64,000 nt of DNA from Natronococcus sp. A-GB7. Its GTDB lineage: Archaea > Halobacteriota > Halobacteria > Halobacteriales > Natrialbaceae. Position numbers and translations under genes: made by a program. The stretch is from assembly GCF_029688865.1 (NCBI RefSeq), contig NZ_JARUKV010000009.1, positions 1-64,000 on the forward strand, read 5' to 3'. The notes below the pieces were generated by a model. It searched no databases and was not told the DNA's origin. It worked only from the letters and a program-made list of their open reading frames with translations. The first letter of the stretch is position 1, and each line of letters starts with the position of its first letter. Below are positions 26,252 to 35,453 of this stretch, in pieces.

Positions 26252-27496
26252 ATGACACGACATACAAAAACTCGGCGGCGGGTGCTGCAGGGAATTACGG
26301 CAGCGGGGCTGTCGGTCGGAATGGTAGGGGCTGGAAGCGCCGGTTCGTCAACGACCTACGTCGTCACGGGTGGCTCGAGGGGACGGCTCGAGGACGCCGG
26401 CTTCTCGGTTACCCGCGAACTCGCGGGTGGGTCGGTTTCGATCGTCTCCGGTCCGGACGGGTCAGAGGGCGACCTCGAGGCGGTATCGGGCGTCAGTGGG
26501 GTAACCGAGAACTTCGAGGTCGATTTCGCAGACCCCGTCGAGAGCGCCGATCCGCAGACGACCGACGACGCCGACTACACCGACCTCCAGTGGGACAAGG
26601 AGATCACCGACACCTTCGAGGCCCACGACTACGCCACGGGCGAGGGCTCCCGAATCGTCATCGCCGACACGGGCGTCGACGGTAGCCATCCGGATCTGAA
26701 AGATAACTTCAACGAGGATGAGAGTCTCGCGTTCGTCGATGGAGATGGGACCCCGAGCCCGTATGACGGAGATAGCGGTGACCACGGAACTCACGTTGCA
26801 GGAACCGCAGCAGCGACGGGTGCCGAAGGCGTGACAGGTACCGCTCCCGACGCGGAGATCGTTTCAGTACAGGTTCTCGACGACGGCGGGACGTTCGCGG
26901 ACATTCTCGCTGGGGCCGATCACGCCGCAGAGATCGGTGCCGACGCCGCGAACTTCAGCCTCGGCGCAGGACCGTATCCACCACAGGCGAACAGCGACGG
27001 TCTGCGCGTCGCCACTCAAAAAGTGATGCAGGACGTCGCTCGTCGCGGCACCGTCCAGACGGTTTCCTCCGGGAACGCCGAGACGAACCTCCAGCAGGGT
27101 GGAATGTACTATCTACCGGGAACCGTTCAGGGCGTAATGACCGTCTCCGCGAGCGGCCCGAACGACGAACTCGCCTTCTACTCGAACTACGGGACGAACG
27201 AGATCGAAGTCGGCGCGCCCGGCGGCGGCCGCGCGACCCTCGAGGAGACAACCATCCCGGACGACCTCGTCTACTCGACCGAGCCCGACGGCACGTACGG
27301 CTGGAAAGCAGGTACCTCGATGGCGGCCCCGCAGGTCGCGGGTCTGGTCGGCCTCGTCCGCGAACTCGAGCCCGAGATGAACGCCAACCAGGTCGAGAAC
27401 AACATCGCCCACGGCGCGGAGCTGGCCAGCGGTCGGAGCAGTTCGGAGTTCGGTGCCGGACGCATCAACGCGCTGAACACGGTCCAGCGAATCTGA
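26252..27496 (+). CDS. Tat-exported subtilisin-like serine protease
   Basis: A 414-residue precursor starting MTRHTKTRRRVLQGITAAGL, a Tat signal (RRRVLQG) with a cleavable hydrophobic core. Residues from about 30 to 115 form an I9-like propeptide. The S8 catalytic triad is present: Asp139 (ADTGVDGSHPD), His178 (GDHGTHVAGT) and Ser356 (GTSMAAPQVAG), with an oxyanion Asn in VSSGNAET. No C-terminal extension follows the catalytic domain, unlike typical halolysins. The ATG at 26252 fits a TATA-like box (TTACATTAC, about 26217-26225); the ATG at 26231 would precede the transcript start. Confidence 0.92.
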   Translation: MTRHTKTRRRVLQGITAAGLSVGMVGAGSAGSSTTYVVTGGSRGRLEDAGFSVTRELAGGSVSIVSGPDGSEGDLEAVSGVSGVTENFEVDFADPVESADPQTTDDADYTDLQWDKEITDTFEAHDYATGEGSRIVIADTGVDGSHPDLKDNFNEDESLAFVDGDGTPSPYDGDSGDHGTHVAGTAAATGAEGVTGTAPDAEIVSVQVLDDGGTFADILAGADHAAEIGADAANFSLGAGPYPPQANSDGLRVATQKVMQDVARRGTVQTVSSGNAETNLQQGGMYYLPGTVQGVMTVSASGPNDELAFYSNYGTNEIEVGAPGGGRATLEETTIPDDLVYSTEPDGTYGWKAGTSMAAPQVAGLVGLVRELEPEMNANQVENNIAHGAELASGRSSSEFGAGRINALNTVQRI

Positions 27497-27559
27497 ACGG
27501 TTCCAGGGCGACTTTTTTCGTTCGGCAACGGTAGGTAACTCGAGCCCGTACCCCGAGCC

Positions 27560-28639
27560 ATGCGCGAACTCGACGGCTCGGACGCCGGCGGGCAGTTCCT
27601 CCGGACCGCACTCACGCTGTCCGTTCTCGAGAACGAGCCCGTTCGGCTGGAGAACGTCCGCGGCGACCGACCGAATCCGGGACTGGCGAACCAGCACCTG
27701 GCCGTCCTCGAGGCCCTCGCCGCGGTCGCCGACGCCGAGGTTTCGGGGGCCGAACTGGACGCGGAGACGGTCGAGTTCGAGCCCGGTAACTCGAGTACGG
27801 GTGGACTCGAGGGCGGCTCCTACGCCGTCGATATCGGAACCGCGGGCAGCGTCACGTTGCTGTTCGACGCCCTCCTGCCGCTGGCGACGGTTCTCGAGGC
27901 GCCGCTGTCGGTCACTGCGACGGGCGGGACGGACGTTGAGTGGTCGCCGCCGCTGGACTACTTCCGGCAGGTCAAGCTCCCGCTGCTCGGAGCCCACGGG
28001 CTCGTGGCGTCCTGCGAGGTCGATCGCCGCGGATTCTACCCCGACGGCGGCGGACGAGCGACGCTGCGGATCGCCCCCTCGAGTCTCGAGCCCCTGGCGC
28101 TCGAGCGACGGGGCGAACTCGAGGGCCTCCGACTTTATTCGACCGAGTCGGCGTCACTCGCGGATCGGGACGTCGCCCACCGCCAGCTCGAGGGCGCCCT
28201 GGAACGACTCGATCTCACGAACGTCGACGGAAACGCCGACGGCGGGAGCGACGGGGAGGGAGGGCTCGAGGTTCTCGAACGCCAGGAGCGAACCGCCGAG
28301 AGCCCGTCGCCGGGCTCCGCGCTGGTGATCAGGGTCGATCACGGTACCGGGATCGCGGGGTTCGACGCACTGGGCGAGCGAGGGAAGCCGGCCGAGCGCG
28401 TCGGCGAGGACGCCGCCAACGCGGCGAACCGGTTCCTCGAGGGGGAGGCGGTCGTCGATCGCCACATGGGGGATCAGTTCCTGATTTTCCTCGCGCTCGC
28501 CGGTGGACAGGTTCGGATCCCGCGGGTAACCGACCACGTCGAAACCAGCCGAGCACTGCTCGAGGCGTTCGACCGGGGGATCGATCTCGATCCCCGCGAG
28601 GAGAGTGCCGTCGTCTCGCGGTCGCCCGATCCGCCGTAG
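27560..28639 (+). CDS. rtcA: RNA 3'-terminal phosphate cyclase RtcA
   Basis: A 359-residue protein of the RTC/EPT fold. Characteristic segments are [18 protein letters not shown] near the start, [21 protein letters not shown], the glycine-rich [29 protein letters not shown] and the catalytic His in [15 protein letters not shown] (His302), which is adenylylated during catalysis. RtcA converts RNA 3'-phosphates into 2',3'-cyclic phosphates with ATP. It is a stand-alone gene; the ligase RtcB is not in the window. The middle insert (about 215-245) is acidic and halophile-specific. Confidence 0.92.
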   Translation: MRELDGSDAGGQFLRTALTLSVLENEPVRLENVRGDRPNPGLANQHLAVLEALAAVADAEVSGAELDAETVEFEPGNSSTGGLEGGSYAVDIGTAGSVTLLFDALLPLATVLEAPLSVTATGGTDVEWSPPLDYFRQVKLPLLGAHGLVASCEVDRRGFYPDGGGRATLRIAPSSLEPLALERRGELEGLRLYSTESASLADRDVAHRQLEGALERLDLTNVDGNADGGSDGEGGLEVLERQERTAESPSPGSALVIRVDHGTGIAGFDALGERGKPAERVGEDAANAANRFLEGEAVVDRHMGDQFLIFLALAGGQVRIPRVTDHVETSRALLEAFDRGIDLDPREESAVVSRSPDPP

Positions 28640-28683
28640 CGTCGAACGACACACCTTAACCACAGCCGATCGATCATCCGCAC

Positions 28684-28734
28684 ATGAACACACCAGCGAG
28701 TACCGACGGGAGCGATCGGGGGGCGGCACAGTGA
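28684..28734 (+). CDS. Possible 16-residue leader peptide overlapping the sugar-kinase start
   Basis: An ATG at 28684 opens a 16-codon frame ([16 protein letters not shown]) that stops at TGA 28732-28734, sharing GTGA with the kinase start codon at 28731. A TATA-like CCTTAAC (28654-28660) lies about 27 nt before this ATG, so a leaderless transcript would begin exactly at the small frame. It may be a translated leader whose termination couples to the kinase start. A chance frame cannot be excluded. Confidence 0.35.
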   Translation: MNTPASTDGSDRGAAQ

Positions 28735-29687
28735 GCGAGATCGTCACCTTCGGCGAGACGATGTTGCGGCTCTCGCCGCCCGATCAGCGACGGCTCGAGG
28801 AGACGGCCGAGCTCGAGGTTCGTGCTGCAGGCGCGGAGAGCAACGTCGCCATCGCCGCCCAGCGGCTTGGATCGGCGTCGGCGACCTGGACCTCGAAGCT
28901 GCCGGACTCGCCCCTGGGTCGGCGCGTCGTCGGCGAGCTCGAGGGGTACGGGATCGATACCGAAGTCGTCTGGAGCGACGAGGGACGGCAGGGAACGTAC
29001 TACCTCGAGCACGGGGGCAAACCCCGCGGAACGAACGTCATCTACGACCGGAGCGACGCCGCGGTCACGACCGCCGAGACCGCCGAACTCGATACCGAGC
29101 TGATCGAGGACGCCGACCTCTTCTTTACGACCGGGATCACGCCCGCGCTGTCGGAGACGCTGCAGGAGACGACGGCAGAGCTGCTCGAGGCCGCCGTCGA
29201 GAACGGGACGAAGACCGCCTTCGATCTCAACTACCGGGCGAAACTCTGGTCGCCCGAGGAGGCCAACGAGTGTCTGCGCGAGCTGCTCCCGTCGATCGAC
29301 GTGCTCGTCGTCGCAGCCCGGGACGCCCGGAACGTGCTCGGTCTCGAGGGCGAGGCCCGCGAGCTGGCCGACGAGCTAGCCGAGACGTTCGGGTTCGAGA
29401 CCGTCATCGTCACCCGCGGCGCCGAGGGCGCCCTCGCCTGGAACGACGGCGAGGTCGTCGAACAGCCCAGCTACGAGACCGAGACGCTCGACCCGATCGG
29501 TACCGGCGACGCCTTCTCGGGCGCCTTCTTCGCCCGCCGGCTCGAGGGTGACGACGTGGCGACCGCCCTCGAGTACGCCGCGGCGACGGCCGCGCTGAAG
29601 CGGACGATCCCCGGCGACGTCGCCCTGGTCACCCGCGAGGAGGTTGAGGCGGTCGTCGCCGAGGACGAAAGCGAGATCTCGCGGTAG
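28731..29687 (+). CDS. kdgK: PfkB-family sugar kinase, probable 2-keto-3-deoxygluconate kinase
   Basis: A 318-residue ribokinase-fold enzyme starting at GTG 28731 ([19 protein letters not shown]). PfkB signatures include [16 protein letters not shown] near residue 36 and the C-terminal [18 protein letters not shown] with the catalytic Asp. The Leu/Arg-rich opening and overall length match haloarchaeal KDG kinases, which phosphorylate 2-keto-3-deoxygluconate in the semi-phosphorylative Entner-Doudoroff route. Ribokinase- or fructokinase-like specificity is the alternative. Its start overlaps the stop of a short upstream frame (28684-28734). The next gene follows after 46 nt. Confidence 0.78.
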   Translation: MSEIVTFGETMLRLSPPDQRRLEETAELEVRAAGAESNVAIAAQRLGSASATWTSKLPDSPLGRRVVGELEGYGIDTEVVWSDEGRQGTYYLEHGGKPRGTNVIYDRSDAAVTTAETAELDTELIEDADLFFTTGITPALSETLQETTAELLEAAVENGTKTAFDLNYRAKLWSPEEANECLRELLPSIDVLVVAARDARNVLGLEGEARELADELAETFGFETVIVTRGAEGALAWNDGEVVEQPSYETETLDPIGTGDAFSGAFFARRLEGDDVATALEYAAATAALKRTIPGDVALVTREEVEAVVAEDESEISR

Positions 29688-29733
29688 GGTCGGCCTGCAG
29701 AATCTCTTTTTGCCCGTCGCCCGTATCCCAGGT

Positions 29734-31191
29734 ATGGTTCACGTCGCGATCGTCGGAGCGTACGGGAGCGCGGGCGTCGCCGTCGCCGACGGGTTACTCG
29801 AGCGAGCCGAGGAGCTGTCCGACCTCGAACTGACGCTGATCGACGACGGGGATCCCGGCGGCGGGCTCTGTATCCTGCGGGGCTGTATGCCGTCGAAGGA
29901 GGTCCTCTCGGCTGCCGACCACCGGTTCCGGGCGCGCCACGACGACCGTCTGGAGGGCGTTCCCGAGGTCGATCCCGAGGCGGTCGTCGCCCGTAAGGAC
30001 GACCATATCTCGGGGTTCGCCGAACACCGTCGAGACCACGTTCACGACCTCGCCGAGCGCGAGAACGTCGAGTTCCTCCGCGAGCCCGCACGGTTCGTCG
30101 ACGACCGCGTCCTCGCAGTCGACGGCCGACGGCTCGAGCCCGACTACGTCGTCGTCGCGACGGGATCGACGCTCAACGTCCCCGATCTGCCGGGAATCGA
30201 CGACGTCGAGTTCATGGGAAGCGCCGACGTTCTCGACGCGACCACCTTTCCCGACTCGGGGATCGTCATGGGCTTTGGCTACGTCGGGCTCGAGCTTGCA
30301 CCCTACCTCAGCGAGGCCGGCGGCGTCGACCTCACGGTGATCGAACACGACGACCATCCCCTCGACGAGTTCGAGTCCGAGTACGGCGAGACGATCCTCG
30401 AGCTCTACCGCGAGCAGTTCGGGATCGAGGTGCTGACCAACGCCGACGAGCAGCGCCTCGAGCGCACCGACGACGGCGGGGTTCGGCTGTACGCCGACCA
30501 GGAGGGCGAGGAACGGGTCGTCGAGGCCGACCAGCTCTACTGCTTTACGGGACGGCGACCGAACCTCGACGGGCTCGGCCTCGAGGAGACGCGGCTCGAG
30601 TCCGGCGAGGGATGGGTCGAGCCGACGATGCAGGCGGCCGACGACGACCGCGTCTTCGTCGTCGGCGACGCAAACGGCCGCGAACCGATCCTCCACGTCG
30701 CCAAGGAACAGGGCTTTGCGGCGGCACAGAACATCGTCAGCCACGCTCGCGAAGAGGAGTGCGAGCCGTACGCGAACATTCCCCACCACGTGATATTCTC
30801 GGGACTGGGAACGTACCCGTTCGCCCGCATCGGTCACACGCCCGAGACCGCAGCCGAGACCGAGATGGAGACGATCGTCGTCACCCGCGAGGCGAGCGGC
30901 GACGGCGTGTTCAAGACGAAGGGCCACCCCGAGGGGCGGGCGACGATCGTCGTCGAGGCCGACGGGGGAACGGTGCTGGGGTTCCAGGGGCTACACCTCC
31001 ACGCCGACGTGATGGCCAAGACGATGCAGGTGCTCGTCGAGATGAAAGTCGACGTCCGCGAGGTTCCAAAGCGGGCCTACCACCCCACGACGCCCGAGAT
31101 TCTGGACGGGTTGCTCCGGGAGGCCTGCGAGGAACTCGGCGACGAACAGGACTGCGTCGACGACACCGACGCCCGCGATCTGGCGCTGTAG
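29734..31191 (+). CDS. Pyridine nucleotide-disulfide oxidoreductase (dihydrolipoyl dehydrogenase-like)
   Basis: A 485-residue two-FAD/NAD-domain protein. The redox pair sits in GGGLCILRGCMPSKE (Cys46 and Cys51, spacing C-x4-C), as in lipoamide dehydrogenase and mercuric reductase. Other landmarks are VVVATGSTLNVPDLPG, an NAD-binding GFGYVGLELAPYLS, the FAD-binding VFVVGDANGREPILHVA and the C-terminal HPTTPE dimer-interface motif with the active-site His. No lipoyl-complex genes are adjacent, so it may be a mercuric- or trypanothione-like homologue or a stand-alone reductase. The ATG at 29734 is chosen because the Rossmann strand begins immediately (MVHVAIVGAYG). Confidence 0.85.
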   Translation: MVHVAIVGAYGSAGVAVADGLLERAEELSDLELTLIDDGDPGGGLCILRGCMPSKEVLSAADHRFRARHDDRLEGVPEVDPEAVVARKDDHISGFAEHRRDHVHDLAERENVEFLREPARFVDDRVLAVDGRRLEPDYVVVATGSTLNVPDLPGIDDVEFMGSADVLDATTFPDSGIVMGFGYVGLELAPYLSEAGGVDLTVIEHDDHPLDEFESEYGETILELYREQFGIEVLTNADEQRLERTDDGGVRLYADQEGEERVVEADQLYCFTGRRPNLDGLGLEETRLESGEGWVEPTMQAADDDRVFVVGDANGREPILHVAKEQGFAAAQNIVSHAREEECEPYANIPHHVIFSGLGTYPFARIGHTPETAAETEMETIVVTREASGDGVFKTKGHPEGRATIVVEADGGTVLGFQGLHLHADVMAKTMQVLVEMKVDVREVPKRAYHPTTPEILDGLLREACEELGDEQDCVDDTDARDLAL

Positions 31192-31255
31192 CGGCGTGCT
31201 ATCTCGGTTCTCGCAATCTTTATTATTAACTATGGCCTATATATCTCGATCAGTT

Positions 31256-31726
31256 ATGAGATCCTTTGACGAAATGAACCGCATGTTTCGCGAGATGGAC
31301 CGCGCGTTCGACCAGTTCCGCTCGAGCTGGCCCGAGGAGTTCCCGGCCGATGACCGAGGGGTCGGTCGCCCGTCCCTCGAGGGCGCCGGCACTGTCGAAC
31401 CGACCGCGACGGACCACGGGGTGGCGAACGTAGAGGAGATGGACGACGAGTACGTCTTCGTGATGGACCTGCCCGGGTTCGAGAAGGCGGACATCGACCT
31501 CTCCTTCCGGGAGGGCGTGCTGTCGGTTCGGGCCCACGCCGACGCCGAGGAAGGGGCGGAGAGCTACCGAGCGCGTCGCTCCCGACGAGTCGCCAGACAG
31601 GTTCCGATCGCGAAGAGTATCGCCGACGACGAGATCTCGGCGACGTACCACAACGGCGTCCTCGAGGTTCGCCTCCCGATCGTCGACGACGAGCGCGAGG
31701 ACGACCACCGGATCGAGATCGAGTGA
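31256..31726 (+). CDS. Small heat-shock protein, Hsp20/alpha-crystallin family
   Basis: A 156-residue protein with a variable N-terminal region (MRSFDEMNRMFREMDRAFDQFR) and the alpha-crystallin domain from about residue 60: VANVEEMDDEYVFVMDLPGFEKADIDLSFREGVLSVRA, then the A-x-x-x-n-G-V-L motif (ATYHNGVLEVRLPI). It forms oligomers that hold unfolding proteins. In-frame ATGs exist upstream (31196, 31232), but the TATA-like CTTTATTATTAA (about 31218-31229) puts the transcript start near 31250, just before the ATG at 31256. Confidence 0.9.
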   Translation: MRSFDEMNRMFREMDRAFDQFRSSWPEEFPADDRGVGRPSLEGAGTVEPTATDHGVANVEEMDDEYVFVMDLPGFEKADIDLSFREGVLSVRAHADAEEGAESYRARRSRRVARQVPIAKSIADDEISATYHNGVLEVRLPIVDDEREDDHRIEIE

Positions 31727-31959
31727 GGGCGTCGACGGCACTCCTTTTGCCGGGAAGCGAGCCGACTCGTCGGCTCACGACAACGGGTAAACGGAGTCCT
31801 GGAGCGTGTGACAGGGATCCAGACTCCAGCCGTACTTATATACTATCTAATAAAATATGTTGTCAATTTCTCAGCGTTTGAAGTTCGCCGATAGCTGTAA
31901 ATCGAACCGCCAGTCGTGTCCCTCGAGACCGCGTCGGCCGCTTCGAAACCGCTCGAGCG

Positions 31960-33243
31960 CTACTCTGGGTCGTCGACCACTTCGATCCCGCGGTTGTTGA
32001 CCGCAGCGGGGTCGAGACCGACCTCCTGGAGGAACTGCTTGTACTCCCGTTCGCACTGTTCTGCGTCCTTCTGTTTGTCGCTGGCCCGATCGCAGAGTTC
32101 GATCAGGTTCTCCGGCACGTCGTTCTGGTAGACGATCCAGTGGTTGATCAGGTCCGACAGGCGACGGATGGGGCTGGTGAAGTGGCCGTAAATCTCGAAG
32201 TTCAGCGCGTGGTGGCCGCCGAAGGGGTCGTTCATATACTTCGCGCGGGGCATCACCTTCATCACGGCCCACTGGATCTTGTCGAGCTGGCGGCCGGGGG
32301 CCTCCTCGAGGGTCGCGTTGACCGCCTTTCGGGGATCGTCCCACTTGTCGCCGGGGATCGAGACGCCCTCGAGGTCCTGGATCTCCCGCAGGGCTTCCGA
32401 CCACTCGTCGGGGCTGGGCTGGGGGTGGACCCGGTACATCGCCTCGACGCCGCGAGACCACATGAGCTCGTGCGTGACGGCCTTGTTGGCCTTCAGCATG
32501 CACTCCTCGATGATCGTGTGGGCGCGGTCGCGGGCGGGGTTCAGGACGAGCGAGCCGTCCTCCTTGCGCTGTTCGTGCATCTGATCGGCGACCTCGTGGA
32601 CGAGAACGTTCTCCTTGTGTAACGGCGCGTCGGGATCCTCGAGTCGATTCTCGGCCTGCGTGTAGGTGAGCCGTTCGTCGGACTGGATCACCGACTTGTA
32701 GATCTCGATGTTCTCGTAGCCGAGGTTCTCCTTGTCGAGGTGCATCTCGACGGTGTGGGCGAGTCGGTCCTCGTTGGGGACGAGCGAACAGACCGTCTCC
32801 GCGAGGACGGGTGGGAGCATGTGGATGGTGTACCCCGGCAGGTAGACCGTGTTGGCGCGCTCGACGGCCTCCTCCCACATCTCGGAGTCGGGGTGGACGT
32901 AGTGGGTGACGTCGGCGATGTGGACCCAGAGGACGTACTCGTCCTCGCGCTCCTCGATCGAGAGCGCGTCGTCGAAGTCCTGGGCGTCGATCGGGTCGGT
33001 CGTCCACGTCGTCAGCTCCCGGAGGTCCTCGCGTTCGTCGACCTCTTCTTCGATCTCGGCCTGGACGCCCTCGGTGCGCTCGCGGGCCTCCTCGAGCACC
33101 GCCTCGGGGAACTCGTCGCGGATCTCGAACTTCTCGAACAGCTCCTCGCGCTTGTTCTCGAGGTGGCGCGCGACCTCCTCGGAGATCTCGACCGGGCCCT
33201 GACCCTCGGCCGTACCGGCCTGGGCCTGTGCGTCGTCGCTCAT
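31960..33243 (-). CDS. RNase R-like 3'-5' exoribonuclease (RNB domain)
   Basis: A 427-residue protein with a short acidic N-terminal region followed by the RNB catalytic domain. The metal-binding Asp cluster is in TTDPIDAQDFDDALSIEE, with further conserved segments VLWVHIADVTHYV, YLPGYTIHMLPPVLAETVCSLVP and FGHFTSP-like HFTSPIRRLSDLINHWIVY. It lacks the N-terminal cold-shock and C-terminal S1 domains of bacterial RNase R, as seen in shortened haloarchaeal RNase R proteins. It degrades RNA processively from the 3' end. The zinc-ribbon gene lies 50 nt upstream on the same strand. Confidence 0.88.
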   Translation of the reverse strand: MSDDAQAQAGTAEGQGPVEISEEVARHLENKREELFEKFEIRDEFPEAVLEEARERTEGVQAEIEEEVDEREDLRELTTWTTDPIDAQDFDDALSIEEREDEYVLWVHIADVTHYVHPDSEMWEEAVERANTVYLPGYTIHMLPPVLAETVCSLVPNEDRLAHTVEMHLDKENLGYENIEIYKSVIQSDERLTYTQAENRLEDPDAPLHKENVLVHEVADQMHEQRKEDGSLVLNPARDRAHTIIEECMLKANKAVTHELMWSRGVEAMYRVHPQPSPDEWSEALREIQDLEGVSIPGDKWDDPRKAVNATLEEAPGRQLDKIQWAVMKVMPRAKYMNDPFGGHHALNFEIYGHFTSPIRRLSDLINHWIVYQNDVPENLIELCDRASDKQKDAEQCEREYKQFLQEVGLDPAAVNNRGIEVVDDPE

Positions 33244-33292
33244 AGGCTGGCCTACGAACGTCGGGGTGAAAGTCGTGTCGGGACGGCTACGA

Positions 33293-33586
33293 TCAGGACT
33301 CCTCCTCGAGCGGCCCATCTTGGTTCTCGATGGCGGCAACGTACTCTGCGAGGAACGTCTCCCAGGGGTAGTCGTCGTCTTCGAGTTCGACCAGCAGCGC
33401 CTCGAGCCCCTCGCGCGGGAGGTGACACAGCTCGCCGTAACAGGGCTTACAGAGGTACTCGAAGCGCTTGTTCTCGCGGTCCCACCGGTCGCCGTACTTG
33501 TCGTACTCGCGGGCGCTCGAGCGCGGGACCTCGGATCCGCACGCGGGGCAGACGACGGACGGATCGCGGTTCCGAGAGAACCACAT
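33293..33586 (-). CDS. Small zinc-ribbon protein, conserved in haloarchaea
   Basis: A 97-residue acidic protein. A treble-clef/zinc-ribbon pair is visible: VCPACGS (residues 12-18) and CKPCYGELCHLP (about 46-57), with the intervening loop rich in charged residues (REYDKYGDRWDRENKRFEY). The family resembles DUF7562-like haloarchaeal proteins (from memory). It probably binds nucleic acid or protein. It is followed 50 nt later by the RNase R-like gene in the same direction, so an RNA-related role is conceivable. Confidence 0.75.
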   Translation of the reverse strand: MWFSRNRDPSVVCPACGSEVPRSSAREYDKYGDRWDRENKRFEYLCKPCYGELCHLPREGLEALLVELEDDDYPWETFLAEYVAAIENQDGPLEEES

Positions 33587-33709
33587 ACTACCGACCAGCG
33601 CATGAACCTACTTAGCGATTGGCACACCTGGCGTTCGACCGGAGTCTCCGTCGAGGCGGTCGGTCGCGGGAACGGGCGTTTTATACTCCGACCGGTCCTC
33701 CCCACGGGT

Positions 33710-34189
33710 ATGCAGGTCAAGTCTCGCCATCACCTCCGCAGCGACGCCATCTCCGAGATCGAGGAGATGCTGTCGGCGCAGCTGGGTGTCTCCCCGGAGG
33801 GCGACACCTACGAACGCGTGGAGTTCGAGGAGAACGACTGGGAGGTCGTCCTGATCGACGGCGAACCGCAGGTCGCCTTCTTCGACGAGGAGCCGTTCCT
33901 GACGGTCCGGGGCGCGAACGCGTACGATCCCGAAAAACACGTGGTCACCGTCGACAGCGGCGCGATCTCGTTCGTCAGCGACGGCGCCGACGTGATGCGT
34001 CCCGGTATCACCGAGGCGACCGACGACATCTCGCCCGACGACCTCGTGTTGATCGCCGAGGAGTCCCACGGGAAGGTGCTGGCGGTCGGCCGAGCCCGCG
34101 TCGAGGGGTCGGAGATGGTCGGCAACGAGGGGAAGGTCGTCGACTCGCTGCACCACGTCGGCGACGAACTCTACGAGTTCGCGGGCTAG
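33710..34189 (+). CDS. PUA-domain RNA-binding protein (MCTS1/Tma20-like)
   Basis: A 159-residue protein: an N-terminal alpha+beta region (MQVKSRHHLRSDAISEIEEML...) and a C-terminal PUA domain (KHVVTVDSGAISFVSDGADVMRPGITEATDDISPDDLVLIAEE...GKVLAVGRARV). Archaeal members are related to eukaryotic MCTS1/Tma20, which act on ribosomes and initiation or recycling. A TATA-like TTTTATACTCC (about 33679-33689) lies 27 nt upstream of the ATG, so the transcript is leaderless. It overlaps the convergent PPOX gene by 4 nt. Confidence 0.88.
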   Translation: MQVKSRHHLRSDAISEIEEMLSAQLGVSPEGDTYERVEFEENDWEVVLIDGEPQVAFFDEEPFLTVRGANAYDPEKHVVTVDSGAISFVSDGADVMRPGITEATDDISPDDLVLIAEESHGKVLAVGRARVEGSEMVGNEGKVVDSLHHVGDELYEFAG

Positions 34190-34653
34190 CCGTCGTTTCG
34201 CTCTCGAGTCGCCGGGGACGGATACGACTGATCCCGAGCGACGACCGTCTCGGGCGAAAACTCCAGGAGCCGGTACGCGTCGGGGTCGAGGTCGACGAAC
34301 GCCGCGGGCCAGTCTTCGCGGCGCGTCCCCAGGTAGTTCTCCAGCAGCCGTCCAGCAACCGCCTCGTCGTACGGCTCGAGCGACGCCGTGCCCCGCATGC
34401 CGACGTGTTCGACCCGGCCCGTAGCGGGGTCGAAGTCGACGACCGCGAGCGCGGCCTCGGGGTGCTGTTGGACCCGATCCGGGTACGAACGCCCCTCGAG
34501 CTGGGCGATGATCCAGACGGTTTCGTCCTCCCACAGAAACCAGAGCGGGGAGACTCGGGGCCCGCTATCTGAGCGCTGGGCCAGAAAACAGAACAGCGGT
34601 CGGGCGAGAAACGCCTCGAGATCGACCTCGAGTGTGTCCTCGAGTAGCTCCAC
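34186..34653 (-). CDS. Pyridoxamine 5'-phosphate oxidase-like (flavin-binding split barrel) protein
   Basis: A 155-residue split-barrel protein. The PNPOx-like pattern is MELLEDTLEVDLEAFLARPLFCFLAQRSDSGPRVSPLWFLWEDETVWI, followed by QHPEAALAVVDFDPATGRVEHVGMRGTASLE. Family members bind FMN, F420 or heme; nothing in the sequence decides which. The C-terminal end overlaps the convergent PUA gene by 4 nt. The upstream DUF1028 gene ends 2 nt before this start, so both are one transcript. Confidence 0.8.
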   Translation of the reverse strand: MELLEDTLEVDLEAFLARPLFCFLAQRSDSGPRVSPLWFLWEDETVWIIAQLEGRSYPDRVQQHPEAALAVVDFDPATGRVEHVGMRGTASLEPYDEAVAGRLLENYLGTRREDWPAAFVDLDPDAYRLLEFSPETVVARDQSYPSPATRERNDG

Positions 34654-34655
34654 GG

Positions 34656-35405
34656 TTACTCTGCGGCCTCTTCGAGGGAGTCCTCCTCGAAGGCATCCGC
34701 GTACCGGCCCAGGGTGTCCTCGTACCCCTCGAGTGCTAGCTCGTAGGTCTCCCGCAGGTCCTCGATCGGCGACTCCGTCGCATCTACCCGCAGGTCGTTG
34801 TACGGCGGGGTGAACTCGTAGTCCTCGGTCGTCTCGACGACGACGGCCGCGCTCTGAATCGGGAGCTCCTCGCGTTTGTCACCGCCCTCGCGGTGGCCCG
34901 CCTCGAGGGCGTCGATCAGCCGCTTCGCGAGCGGGTCGGCGCCGACTCCTGCGCCCGCGGTCTCGTCGGTCGTCTCGTGGACCGCGCTCTCGGCGTAGGC
35001 GTTGGCGGTCGCCTCGAGCACTGACTCCCCGACGAGCATGTTGCCGGCGACGGTGTAGTGGTCGCCCTCGAGGTCGCCGAACCAGCCCTCGCAGTCCTCG
35101 CCCGAAAAGGCGAACGTCGAGTCGGTGTCGACGCCGTGGAGCTGGCGCTGGGAGGCGCCGTCGTCGGCGTTGAGCAAGGCCTCGAGCGCGTCGTCGACGG
35201 CGAGCCCGTCGTCGACGTACCGGATCCCGTCCCGTCCGAGGTCGACGTTGACCAGACTCTGGGTCGCGACGGCGCCGTTCTCGCTGACGAACGGACAGAG
35301 CGTGCCGACTCCCGGAAGACGCGTCGTGACCGCGACACCGAAGCGGTCGTGGGTCTCCCCGTCGGGCGTCTCGTATGCCTCGCGGACGCAGATGCTGAAC
35401 GTCAT
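34656..35405 (-). CDS. DUF1028 family protein (Ntn-hydrolase-like)
   Basis: A 249-residue protein. DUF1028 features are MTFSICVREAYE...FGVAVTTRLPGVGTLCPFVSENGAVATQSLVN, the GVDTDSTFAFSGEDCEGWFGDLEG segment and HYTVAGNMLVGESVLEA. The family is thought to have an Ntn-hydrolase-like fold; activity is unproven. I start it at the ATG 35405; an upstream ATG at 35432 would add nine residues. It is the first gene of a two-gene operon with the split-barrel protein. Confidence 0.85.
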   Translation of the reverse strand: MTFSICVREAYETPDGETHDRFGVAVTTRLPGVGTLCPFVSENGAVATQSLVNVDLGRDGIRYVDDGLAVDDALEALLNADDGASQRQLHGVDTDSTFAFSGEDCEGWFGDLEGDHYTVAGNMLVGESVLEATANAYAESAVHETTDETAGAGVGADPLAKRLIDALEAGHREGGDKREELPIQSAAVVVETTEDYEFTPPYNDLRVDATESPIEDLRETYELALEGYEDTLGRYADAFEEDSLEEAAE

Positions 35406-35453
35406 ACGCGAGACCAGAGACCGATCCGGCAAAAAAGAGTGGCTCCCGGCAGC

